Origin: Macropodus opercularis
Lineage: Eukaryota > Chordata > Actinopteri > Anabantiformes > Osphronemidae
Direction of reading: 5' to 3'
Assembly: GCA_030770545.1 (NCBI GenBank)
Contig: CM061105.1
Span: forward strand, 12,073,001-12,137,000
Length of the DNA: 64,000 nt
Shown in pieces: positions 11,901 to 22,774 of the stretch. Every line of letters begins with the position of its first letter. The stretch's first letter is position 1. Made by a program: the position numbers and the translations under genes. Under the pieces are notes generated by a model. That model was not told the DNA's origin, ran no database searches, and saw only the letters and a list, made by a program, of their open reading frames with translations.

Positions 11901-14900
11901 AGGAGGAGGAACGCTGCCTGTGACTCCAAAAAACACCGTCCGCACAGTCACATATGGAGGAAACATTATGCTTTAGGGGTGTTTTTCTGCCAAGGTGACA
12001 GGACAATTGCACTGCATCAAAGGTCAAGTGTTGGGTGAGAACCTCCTTCCCTCAGTCAGGGCATTGAAAATGGGTCGTGGTTGGGTATCCCAGCATGACA
12101 CACAGCCAAGGCAACAAAGGATTGGCTCAAGAAGAAGCACATTAAGGTCATGGAGTGGCCTAGTCAGTCTCCAGACCATAACTCCATAGAGAATCTATGG
12201 AGGGAGCTGAATGTTCGAGTCGCCAAACATCAGCCACGAAACATTAATGACTTGGAGAGGATCTGCAGAGGAGTGGGCCAAAATCCCCCGAGATGTGTGC
12301 AAACCTTGTGGCCAACTACAAGAAACGAGCTCTGTGATTTAAAGGAGTTTTTGGTTTTCTGCTTCTTCAAACCAGTGTTTTCACTTTCTGACCCAGGCTT
12401 TTGTGAAGCCTAATTGCTGATCTGTACATCAAGAGCACAGCTAGACTTCAAACCCTGCAAATAAACCATTAAGTGTTAAGAAAACTCCCCAGCTCTCATT
12501 TGCAGCAGTGAATAAATAATGAGGCATGACTTACTTCTGGCCCTGCTTCCAGCAGGCATGGTCCACAGGATGGTAGCCTGGCCTGGACGGGTCATAGTCT
12601 GTCTGTCCTGAGCACGACTCTCTGAGACACAACACAACAAGAAGTTTGATACCGTCGCTGAAGCTTACAACAGAGAGAGGAAGGTAACAGTACGTTTACT
12701 GCAGTAACACACAATATGTTAATCGTTTGTTTTTCCACGCAAGGTCAAACGAAATATCACCATCTGAACGCGCTGCGAACTTTCTGTTATGCCACGCCTA
12801 TCACCCAACGCTGTCGCACAAAAGGCAGCGATAAAAAATAAATAAGAGAATGAAAAATGCATTTCCACTCTTCAAGTCCTAAAAATAGTCTACAAATGGA
12901 ATAGTTAACAAAGCAGGAACACACGACTGCTGCAGGTCTTCTAATCTAATCTGCCATTTGCCACTAAAATATGCATCGTTTTAGTTTTATACACAAATAT
13001 GAAAATATATTTTTGATCTACGTAGAGATAAACAATCACATGCACAGCAATAGATAAAAAAAAAAAGACTAAATGTTTGCCTGACCTGAGACACGCAGCG
13101 TAAGGAAGAACAACTGCTTGATAAATTAGTTGTTTAGCCTTATTTAAGCTTTTTCCATTCGGTTTTGAAACAAACCACACAGAAACATCACATGTATACA
13201 AATTAAAATAACAATAACCCAGTAATTCATGCATTCAATGATATACACACCTACATTAATTCATGCAATGAAAATGGTTATTGAAAAAGATATTGCTAAT
13301 AAATCATTTCTCTCAGAAGACTGAATGTCTATTTTCATTCCAGTAGTGAGCTGCTTATGGAAATACCAGCCTCCATTCCAAGCTGGTATCAGGTCGTTCT
13401 ATAGCGAATGTCTCGTGATCCGGTCTTGAAAACAATCAACCATCATCTCATAATGTCCAGACCAAAGAAAACTGTCAAGTTTGGCAACAACAATATGTTC
13501 TGTGATGGTGCACAACGAGGCAAACTAAGGGAACTGTTTTGTGTCATCAGTAAACCTGTAAGAGGATTACAGACGCATGCCGTCTTCGTGTCAGGAGCAG
13601 TACCAAATTAAAAATCACACATGTGGATCTAAAGCCCTTTTATCAGAACCCACCTCAAATATCCTGTCAGGTTTTGCCAGAAACACAAATTTCAAGCAGC
13701 CGTGATCAACTTCAGGCACTGATCACACATGATCGGATGCTCAATCCGGATTAGGCCCAGAGGCCGAGATCCAGCTTCTCTGAGCATCATGATGGAGAAG
13801 CATTAACACGATGAATATTGAATCTTTGCATACATTTTATTTAATAAATATACGGTTTCACTCTGACCTTTGAGACGGATGTATTCAGGCAAATGATGAA
13901 CAAAGAGACCAACTACTGTGACTTTTGTATTACTACAGATACCATTGAAGAAAATTCTATTCATAATCAATCACTTCACCTTCTTAAGTGGCTTAGTTTT
14001 CTGTCTGGCAGATGCTCAAGAGAGGCACAAAGCAGTGTGATATTTTTTTAAAATAACTGTTTCCAGGTCTCGTGACTATGCCGATGCAACAGTTTTCTCT
14101 CTGGTACCAGACCTAAGCAAGGAGAGCATCATATCATCATATAAAGCTAGACATGGCTTTCATAGGTGTTGGTGACCTCAGTAATGTCACGTTTACGCAC
14201 ACATGACTCACACAACAGAGAACGGTGTAGAGAGCATGACATGGTTACTGCAACGCAGCCAGGCCTATGATCGGACCACAGCAATCACAGCAGGAGCTGT
14301 GCTCGTGTTAGCTGCAGTGCTCATCACTATGCGCTTACATGTTGTTTGTGTCTTGTCTGTTTACTGGACTCTCATACCAGCAGACTCAGATCTGCCGTCT
14401 GATGCTTTGCTTTAGTGGGTTCGTTGCAGGACTACGTTACATCTGTAAAGTCAGCAAATGTATGCAACAAAACTACAAAAAAAAAGTAGGCAAATATTGT
14501 CAATCGTCCAAACGTTTTGGCCTGTGGACTTTTAAATTGTGGAGTTGGACAGGCCTCAGCACTCTGGGTACTGCCTGTGAAGTCTAGTCATTGGGATTCA
14601 GTCAGACATACACAGCTGTCTGTACTTTCTTACCCTTTTGAGTCTTTGCTCTCCTCAACTGAACTCCTCCTCTCAGCAGTCACATTTTTCTCTCCTTCAT
14701 TCTTCTCTGGTTTCTCCATCTTCACTGCAGCTTTTCTGGGAGCTATTGGAAAATATATAAATAAATAGAAAGGTGAGGGTGGAGCAGGGGTTGTGGCAGA
14801 GCAATATTTCGCCATCTTTAAGAACTGATAAAAGTATTCCACATTTGCACACACTTTTCTTTGTGCAAGCACAGAGCTATGCAAATTCCTCCTCACCAAA

Positions 14901-17900
14901 GAAACTGCTGATGGGGGCTTTCTTGGCCGGTTCCTTATCTTTCTGCTTTTTCGCTGTTTGACATTTCGGGCTCTCTTCTCCCTCACGCGTGTCCTTTTCA
15001 ACCTCTTCCTTCTTGGCACTGACGGGCCCTTTCTCATCATCAGTCTTCTCCTTTGCTTCATTTTTCTTTTCCGCCCCCTCAGCTCCCTTTTCTCGCTCAT
15101 CAGAGCCATTTTTGGCCAGCCGCTCTTGTTCTTTCGCCTTCTCTCCTCCTTTCTTCTTGTTTTCAAATTCCTCATCTAGGCTTTTCTCGGTCACTGCCGC
15201 TTCAGCTCTTTCTTCCTTCACTCCCTCCTCCATGGGTTCATCAGTGTCCCCTACACAGGGTGAGACAGAAAGTGAGTGAAGTCATCGAAGAGATAAATGC
15301 CAGTGGGTTTGCTTGGGGTGACCCATTTTTTGTGAAACTATGTTTGAAGAGCCTTTTTCAATAAATGCGGCAGGTTACGTTTTTGAGGTTTCCCTGACAC
15401 CTGAGAGGCAAGTAAGACAGAAATTACTATTGACAAACCTGCAGCAGTGAGTCTTTGCAGACAGACCTGGGGTCATGATAGGGCCTGGGTGAGGAGCCAT
15501 ACATGAAATTTTAATTTTCTCATTCACAAGTTGAACATAGAACATCAGGTAGGAGTGAACTGGGTAAATCGAAGATCCATTCTTGGTGTTTTACCAGACA
15601 AAAAAAGATAGGGATGATTTCCCAGGCTGCTGCTACCTACTTAAAAAACACCAGGTTTAAAAGATGCTGACTGTGGGAAAGCTCAATAATTTTGCTGGAA
15701 AAAAAATTCCCTCTTGGCTCTTTCACAGGCATTACTTTCTATAATTACACCATGAATAAAGCATCATGTCAAAATGTAGACAAAGAGATTAAGCAAAGCC
15801 AAAGTGGCTTTGGTGGATGGTGAAAAGTTCCACGTTTGATTCTCACACATGGTAAAATCACACAACCTTGTTTAGGATAAAGACACTAAACAAACAGCAA
15901 ACTGAAAGAAGATGAACCCCTGTCACAGGAATTATACTGTTACTGAATTATTAAACACCCCTGTGGGTTTTTAAGACTATAATTAATTGTGAAATATTCT
16001 GAAATATTCAACCACTGTATTAATGCCCATGGGGAAACTGTGTATAGGTCTGTTATGGTGCAAAAACTGGAGAACAGTGGCTTGAAGGGTAAACCAGGGA
16101 TCAAACCACCAACCAGCTCAGTTGCTCTGCTCCCTCAGCTAAAGTCAAATTATATATTTGTGACAATTCCTTTTTTGAAATAAAAACGATTAATTTAAAA
16201 ATCCCTAATGAAAAACTTAAATGATAATAACTTGTTATGTGCTTTTGTAGCACAAGTGTTTGTGGTCCTGAAGGTACTAGCTGATTTCTATTCTGACTGG
16301 GACTTCCCAGAACCTGTGGCGGAGCAGAGGTGAAGCGTACCTGCACTGCTGCCGGTGGACTCCACACGCGGCCGTTTGTTTAGATGACCCTGCTCCTCCT
16401 TTGCCTCGGGCTCTTCTTTCGGACTCTCGCTGCCACCCCTGGTCTCATCAAGCTTCCTCTTAGGGAACATTTTCCTTGCTGCACACGTCAAAGAGATATT
16501 AAATTAAAGGAAAGGGGGAGGGGGGAGTGCGAATCATCCCAACACAAATTGTGCTATGATTAAAGCGAAAGAGAATGAGGAGATGAAAACAGGACGGAGT
16601 CTGCTCTTTTACTGCAGATGTAGGGCAATGCAAAAAAATAGAGAGAATCTCAGACACGTACTCTGCTAATCAAAACACTAATTCCATCTTGAAAAATTGT
16701 ATGCAGCACAGCATCTTATAGTTCTAGTCTCATTTCCTCTGTCATTCTATACAGTAATAGAGCCTGAGGATAATTTTGGTTAGTTTCACATTTGCTTCTC
16801 TGGTCCTTGTTAGGGTTCTAGCTCAGGTAGCACTGCCATGTTTCTTGGAGATATTTTAATGGAAGCATTAACCGGGCACATTAGGAATGCAATTTCTGGT
16901 CAAATTAGAGCTTTACTTTAATGTGATGTTTTCTCCAGCGGTGATGACGGGAGGGTTCTCATTGTGGATACGCAGCACTGCTGAAAGCAAACAGTGCGCT
17001 CATCAAACACAAAGAGAATGAGGTGATGAAAGGAGAATGAACCGCTTTCCCACTAAGAAAAGTATGATGAAGTGAAGAAGGAGGTGCTTCCCTAATGAAA
17101 ACAAATACCAGGAAACGCTGTAGCTTCGATTCCTGTTCAAAGCGCTGCACTCCTGGTGTGATAGAAAAAAAATAAAAGCAATTGCAAAGCTCCACTTAGA
17201 ATCACATCCAGCCATTTTACGTGAAACACAGACGGCTACATACGCACTTCATTTAGAATTCAAAGATAACGAACACCAGCAGATTCTTCCACAGTCTCGC
17301 ATGTTTGCAATGATCACGCTGTCGCATACAGACTGCAGAACAAAAACGATCACTATAGATGTGTCCCGAGTTTTTTAAAGAATGTTACAAAAGCCTCGAA
17401 GCCAAAGAGAAAGTACATAAACACTGACAATCAGCTGCAGTAATAAGACGACTTGCTCTGCTGGTTCCATTAACACCCAGTCAGCAGGAACGACACATCG
17501 TAAGACAATGTAGCAATAATAACACCATCATCACAGTGAAAAACATGCGGAAAATTAATGACAGGCGCTTGTGAATGTGCATTTGTGTAAAGAACCAACA
17601 AAGCCTAATTCAAATAAACCAATAACAAGAGTCAGGATATACAGGCTGCTCGGTTCTGGTAACCATCATGTGAATTCAGTTCATGATGAATGTCTTCTTT
17701 TTCCTCATTATGAAATAATGAGTATAAGCAATAGCAATTAGATTCCTGCTAACAAGTAATCAAGTAAAATAGCTCAAGGCGGTAAAACTATAAATTCTCA
17801 GCTGGTGTCAAAGTTCAAAATGCTGCTGCTGCTGCTGCTTCGGAGGAGAGTCTGAGAAACATTCAAGTACGCCTGGAGCAAGAGGGAAAAAAACAGAAGG

Positions 17901-20900
17901 GAAAGAAGAAGCAAGAAAAACAATGAGGTCAGATACTGACCAGTCTTGCGTTTGACGATCCCAGAGGGGGAGATGGAGTTTGGGGTGCCGGGGGTCCCTG
18001 GTGAAGTCGAAGAGGCCGGGGTGGCTGGGGTTACAGGGGTGGCTGGGGCCGGAGACAGGGGGGTGGGAACAGCCCTGAACACATCATCACTCTAAACAAA
18101 AAGGAAATAATGTGTTATTCTATCGAGAGGCATAAAGAGAAGCTTTATTCTAATTGTGATTTGGGTTTATGGCAACTCAACATCATCTTTATCATCTACA
18201 GCATCATGATGTTGAAGAAAAGTACTTTCACCTTCATCTGCGAGGAAACAAGTGTGGTGTTCAATGAAGCGCATCATTTAGACACAGCTGCTAAAAGAAA
18301 TTAAAATCTGAATTGCAATACCGAGGCCTGCACTGGGCACAGAAAGTCTATAAACTGTACAGCACAGGGTTCTTATTATCTTTATTGTTATTACAATAGT
18401 AGAAAAACCAGAATTCAGCCTTGGTCCTGGAGAGCCAGGGTCTCTTGTTTTACAGCTATCCCTGCCCTACCCACTGGTGATCACATGGAACAGGTGCATG
18501 TAGCCAATGCTTTGAAAATATGAAAACACTGCATACATCAAATGTTGAAACTCCTCATGCTCATTTCGACTGCACTGGTGCCACTGCATTAAAGAGAGAC
18601 ACTTCTACCGATTAAATCACAGCATGAGCTTGAAAACCATTAACGGTGAACAGTCTGTCCCTGCACCCACAGCTAAATCTGCTACGCACACAAAATAAAA
18701 ACACATAACAATTTAGAAGAGTCGCCACCTTTTTCAGTCTGACTGATTTGAAGCAGAAAACTGTCCTGTGATCTGATTGCTTAAAATTGGCAACTCATTT
18801 TGGAAATATCCAGACCATCAGTGCAGTTCAAAAGGCAGCGTTCGTAATGGTGGGGGATAACACGCACTAATACTAAACCATATACACCATACTGAGGTTT
18901 GAGGCCAGCATTTTGCTGCCATCTGTCTCTTTCACCAAAAGGTCTTGCTTATTTCAGCAAATATCTTTTTTTCCTGCAGTCCAGACTCGTCATTCACAGA
19001 AAATATTTTGAGCTTTATGAAGCGAGAGAACCATGTAAACAGAAGCCTTGAACTGTTGAGCAGACTCCCTACATCAAGCACAAAGGATGCACACTTTGCT
19101 TTGAAAACTAAGGCGACTGGTCCCAAACAATTAGGCAGCGCTGCTAAAAGAAGATGTGATGCAACACAATGGTAAACATGCCCGTGCATCAGCTGTTTTT
19201 GACATGTGTTATGTGCAACTCAAAAAAGCTTTGCATTCTCTTTTCATTTACATTACACAGTGGTTTTGGAAACTGGGATGTATGGAAATGTAACGAGATG
19301 GCAACCCAACTAGATGAAAGCTGTCCTAAAACAACTAACGCCAGAAAAACTACTTGGAAGTGGGCCAAGACGTTCAAATTTACAGCCAGCACTGTGAAAG
19401 TACTGGGCAAACGCTGAAACACGCAGCTTCTGCTCCTGGTGGCGGTAAAGTGTTTAGGAAAATCACAATCAATCCCACAACTTGAAAACCAGGATTATTA
19501 CGTCATACATATAAAAAGGGGTGTTAATTTTCAACCATTTAAATGAATATGCTCTGATGGTGAAAGGTGGTGTTAAAAAAAGCTTCTTCTTCAGAGGAAA
19601 ACATCAGTTGCTGGAGCTTAAATGCATTTAAGGCTCCTTCGATTCACAATGGACCTTTAAACTGTGACTAGAAACTGTTCCAGTAACAGGTACTGTGCCA
19701 CTGATTTATCCACCCCCCACCCCAAAGAAAACAAACCCAGCCAAAAAGATTAATTACTCACGAAAAAATGGTTCATCTAAATAATTTATTCTGGTGGAGC
19801 TGGTCTTGGTTAAAACACAATTAATAGAGTAATTAAGAGAGTGATTAGCAGACAACAGGTGGCAGAGCAACAGCAAAGCCAATAATCAGGTGTTTCTATT
19901 ACGTGGCTCACTGACATACGCATTCAACATAATGATTCATCGTGCACTAACTGTGCCTTTGTGTAACAGTGTTTTAATAAACAAAAGGTACTGATAAGCC
20001 AACAGGACCTCTTATTAGAGTTGCTTTGTGGGGATTAAAACCTGGATTTCACATGTTTAATGGGTCACACACTGTTTCAAACAATTTTGCACGGTGCACG
20101 GAAAACAGGAAGTGAACCATCTTTACAATTATACCATCAGGCGTCCTTGTAAATAAAGTGTGTCTGCTTTGTTCTTATAACACAGTGAAATTCCATTGAA
20201 CTGAACTCATGTTGTCGCAACAAAATTTTAGGACAATTCTGGAAGTCAAAAAAAAAAAACTTGTGTAAACAGCCATTTACCTTTGATGTTTTATTGGGAG
20301 CATCTTTATCTACTAGAACCTTGGAAGCAACTTGATCTTTAACTACTGGTGCTTGTTCGTCATCGTCGCTGTCTAGGATTTGGCGGCTGCGCTTGGTAAC
20401 CTTCTTGATGGGTGACTCCACTTCCTGGGCACCATTTTGCACCTTTAGAGGGCTCTTTACAAGTCTAGAGAAAAGTATAGACACACAGTTAAGAGACCAT
20501 CTAATACAGATCAATCAAGACATGACTCTCTAATTACACAGCAATGTGAAAAGCACAGGCAAAGGTTGGTATGTTAAATATTTTTAAAAGGATAATGAAA
20601 AAGGCAATAAAAACAACTGAGACATAAAGTCAAGACATGAGTCGTAAAACAGGGGTCAATGCAATGATGAAGAGACTATTACACAAAGTCAAGTGTATTA
20701 AAGGTTTGAAGATGACATCGTCTAGCGATTACAACCACATTAATATCAAAGAAGCTTAAAGATGAACAACTGAAGTTATCGTCTCTTTTCATCGGGTTTT
20801 CTAATAAAGTTTTGCTAAGCATGAGAGATCGGTGATTGAGTGACTCAAAGATAACTGCACAAACTAGAAATTTCAGTGGATAAAAGAGAAAATGGCTGAT

Positions 20901-21729
20901 GTTGTAATTTAGAGATATGAGACAATCCATAATAGGAAAGCCATGTGTATGAATCTTACTTTTTCACCGTCTCATCTGTTGTTTTCTTCTGAATGTCCTT
21001 GTCTTTGCTCTTGGGCTGAAAAAATGATCTAGTGGAAGAGAACCAGTAGATGAAAACAAACAGTTAATGTCGCAGATGAGCTGGATGTATGAAAAAGCAG
21101 TGACAACCAGATATAGATCTCACTTTAAACTGCTTGGGTCTGCTAGTCATGCTAAGCTAGCAGCTAACTACAACCACAGCGTACACGACGCCGAGGTAGA
21201 GCAACGGCTGAGCTATAAAGGTCAGCAAAAAGCTGCACGTCTGGCGGACAACTAACACGGTTTATCTACTGTCACCTAAACGTCAGTCTTACAGGATGTC
21301 GTCCCAAACGTTAGCTTAATGCTAGCATGCTACGAATGCAGCTCAAGACTCGAAGTCGGGTGATCATCCACCAGGCACGTTACATATCCCCACACTCTCC
21401 TGTGGGTTCGGTGATGTTCGTTCAGACTGAATCGCCATCATTATAAGTTGGTTTAATGCGAGCGTAGCTAACGTGCTGCACATCCCTCTGTAGGCTACAT
21501 AACGTTAAAAGCTACTTCATGGTCGTGCCAGGTGCTAAGCTGGCGGAAACGCAGCACATCCCAGGCTATCGCCTCGTTTCGGCACTTTAAAGAGCCGCAA
21601 ACACAACTTAAACCAAGTCTGACGTCGCACTGGACACGTCGGTTCATGCTAGCCCGCATTCAAACAGCGCACACAGGTGGGGCAGCAACCTTCACATTAT
21701 GTCGACACTCACGCGATGCTCCGCTGCAT
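3896..21729 (-). CDS. lig1: DNA ligase I, N-terminal 691 codons (C-terminus beyond left edge)
   Basis: ATP-dependent ligase that seals Okazaki fragments and repair nicks in the nucleus. Exons in transcription order: 21729-21713, 21028-20960, 20464-20281, 18091-17941, 16478-16341, 15250-14897, 14742-14634, 12621-12535, 10300-10244, 9562-9504, 9024-8911, 8738-8572, 8181-8105, 7944-7853, 6967-6868, 6690-6605, 5692-5577, 3991-3896. All borders are GT-AG and phases agree (2073 nt, 691 codons). The start MQRSIASFF is the family's PCNA-binding PIP box (Q2, I5, F8, F9). Residues 10-340 are a charged, low-complexity tail with a second SSFFAPRK motif near 305. The DNA-binding domain spans roughly 350-590. 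Adenylation-domain motif EYKYDGERAQ has the nucleotidyl lysine at about 652, followed by IFSRNQEDNT and IISRIPK. The rest of the adenylation domain and the OB fold were not found in 1-3895, so they should lie further left. Human LIG1 is 919 aa; the tail here is longer. Confidence 0.96.
4140..4470 (+). mobile_element. Tc1/mariner transposase remnant (3' half)
   Basis: The stretch carries typical fish Tc1 transposase-gene wording on the plus strand: GGCAGCAGCATGCTGTGGGG (LWG region), then a segment equivalent to the conserved NQSPDLN block, then a piece reading MTEPEWLCKEWEKIAESRC, which matches the C-terminal end of Tc1 transposases. No continuous transposase frame or terminal inverted repeat was found, so it is a dead fragment. 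It sits in lig1 antisense to the gene. The limits are approximate. Confidence 0.75.
4603..4631. repeat. 11-bp inverted repeat with 7-base loop
   Basis: AAGGTGTCTGT (4603-4613) is the exact reverse complement of ACAGACACCTT (4621-4631). It lies just past the Tc1 fragment and may be a leftover of its end or an unrelated hairpin. Confidence 0.6.
5130..5168 (+). repeat. (GT)n(CT)n compound microsatellite
   Basis: A GT run passes directly into a CT run ending in CTCTCAG. It is in a lig1 intron, about 100 bases before a 24-base C run. It opens spurious reading frames in several phases. Confidence 0.9.
5268..5291 (+). repeat. 24-base poly-C tract
   Basis: Twenty-four consecutive C on the plus strand give G24 on the lig1 sense strand. 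Uninterrupted C/G runs this long are uncommon and can form G-quadruplexes. Length could also be affected by sequencing or assembly error. Confidence 0.9.
7318..7352 (+). repeat. (AAAT)n microsatellite
   Basis: Tandem AAAT units lie inside a lig1 intron between the exons at 6868-6967 and 7853-7944. Confidence 0.85.
8859..8895 (+). repeat. (TG)n microsatellite
   Basis: About 18 TG units end 15 bases before the lig1 exon at 8911-9024. On the lig1 sense strand this is a CA repeat just downstream of that exon's splice donor; intronic CA repeats near donors are known binding sites for hnRNP L. Confidence 0.95.
11530..12420 (+). mobile_element. Tc1/mariner transposon, broken, 3' end lost
   Basis: The left end starts after a TA dinucleotide with CAGTCAAGGAAAAAAATTA and continues with GATTTTGTAAGTTTGCCCAC, matching the terminal repeat of a common fish Tc1 family. 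Transposase pieces follow on the plus strand: VLWSDETKIELFGINS (from 11784), a segment from 11995, and MEWPSQSPDHNSIENLW (from 12150). They lie in frames that shift at least twice. The catalytic-region motifs DETK and SPDHN are recognisable, but the protein cannot be made. No matching right terminal repeat was found by 12500. It sits in the lig1 intron between exons 12535-12621 and 10244-10300, antisense to the gene. Confidence 0.9.
18415..18520. repeat. possible degraded fish MITE-like repeat
   Basis: The wording TTGGTCCTGGAGAGCCAGGG, followed by a tract resembling 'ttttacagctatccctgccc', recalls a dispersed teleost palindromic repeat whose ends read like 'cctggagggcc...'. Assigned from memory of the general pattern only, with no partner arm confirmed. 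Confidence 0.3.
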
Positions 21730-21843
21730 TTTGTCTTTGAACTCTTGCTTTTTCTTGTTAACGAATTAAAATAAAACGTTCAACACGGGTCCAGCATCCG
21801 CGAACAAAAACAACAGCTCCCGCGCTGCCGGGTGACAAAATAG

Positions 21844-21856
21844 TTCGGCGCCAAAA
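21844..21856 (-). promoter_or_regulatory. E2F-like site in the lig1 promoter
   Basis: TTCGGCGCCAAAA on the plus strand reads TTTTGGCGCCGAA on the lig1 sense strand, containing the E2F core TTTGGCGC. It is 115-127 bases upstream of the lig1 ATG (21729). S-phase genes, including ligase I in mammals, are typical E2F targets. Binding itself is inferred. Confidence 0.6.
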
Positions 21857-22774
21857 TGACATCGCAGACAAAGATCGTCAAAAGTGAAGATGAGTTCTTA
21901 AAGCAAGAGTCTGTGTCATGTGTTTATATTTAGTGATCCTTGTGATTTATTAGGCGAACACTGAAAAGTTGAGCGACTACATATATAAAAAATGTCACAT
22001 ATATACAAATAAACACGTGGCTCAAATTACATAGACATGTCAAAGCGTGTAAAACTAAATTAAAGCTTTAAATGCATTGTGTATGTGTATATGAGAAGTC
22101 ACCAATGCAGCAAAAAGTAAGCGTCTAAAACAATTCTAAATATGTCTGACGTCATTGCAGTTGAAGAAATGTTTGTAGCGCAATTCGCATTTAGGAATAT
22201 CACACGTATGTTATAAAGTATTGCGAGTGGCACCTCTCGAGTTTTTACATCTTAGAAGTGACTCTTTCCCGGGAGAAACTGTAAAGCGTTGTGTCGTGTT
22301 GATGCTGCTACTGCCCCCTGCCGTCCAGGAGGGTTTAATAGCTTTGCCCGCTGCTGCTGGTCCTGATGCTGCAAAGCAGACATGCAGGCTCCGGTCATGA
22401 AAATTTCACAGTGTCTGTTTGGATGCATCATTTATGCAGCTCTTATTATTTTCATGGAACCTGAGGCAAGGAGGGAAAATGCAAGAGAAACAGCTGAATA
22501 ATATAAGTTGAGTGCACTACTTTATTTACTCAAACACAAGTGCCATGTTCTTAAATGTTTACAAGTGGAATTCTTCTACTGTGGCAGGATGTGCTGACAG
22601 AAGAGAAAGCAGGGTTGTTCAATATTTCTGCCTTACAAACATACCACAGTCCAAGTCAATAAATACAAAATCTGTGTTTTTTACATCACATGCAATGAAT
22701 AATAAACTACTACAAAAAAATAGAGGGTGCGGAAAAGGAAAAGCAGTCCATCTGTTGGGGTTTGTTCCTCGTCT
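21857..22774. other. intergenic, lig1 promoter side and 3' flank of the ETS gene
   Basis: No coding region is supported. TTTATT at 22521-22526 gives AATAAA on the minus strand about 250 bases past the ETS-gene stop and is the likely polyadenylation signal for that gene. Confidence 0.5.

Noticed and set aside
14958..15364. Long plus-strand frames rich in Phe/Leu/Ser
   Set aside because: They are antisense to the Lys/Glu-rich lig1 exon 14897-15250; K/E codons read backwards give F/L/S.
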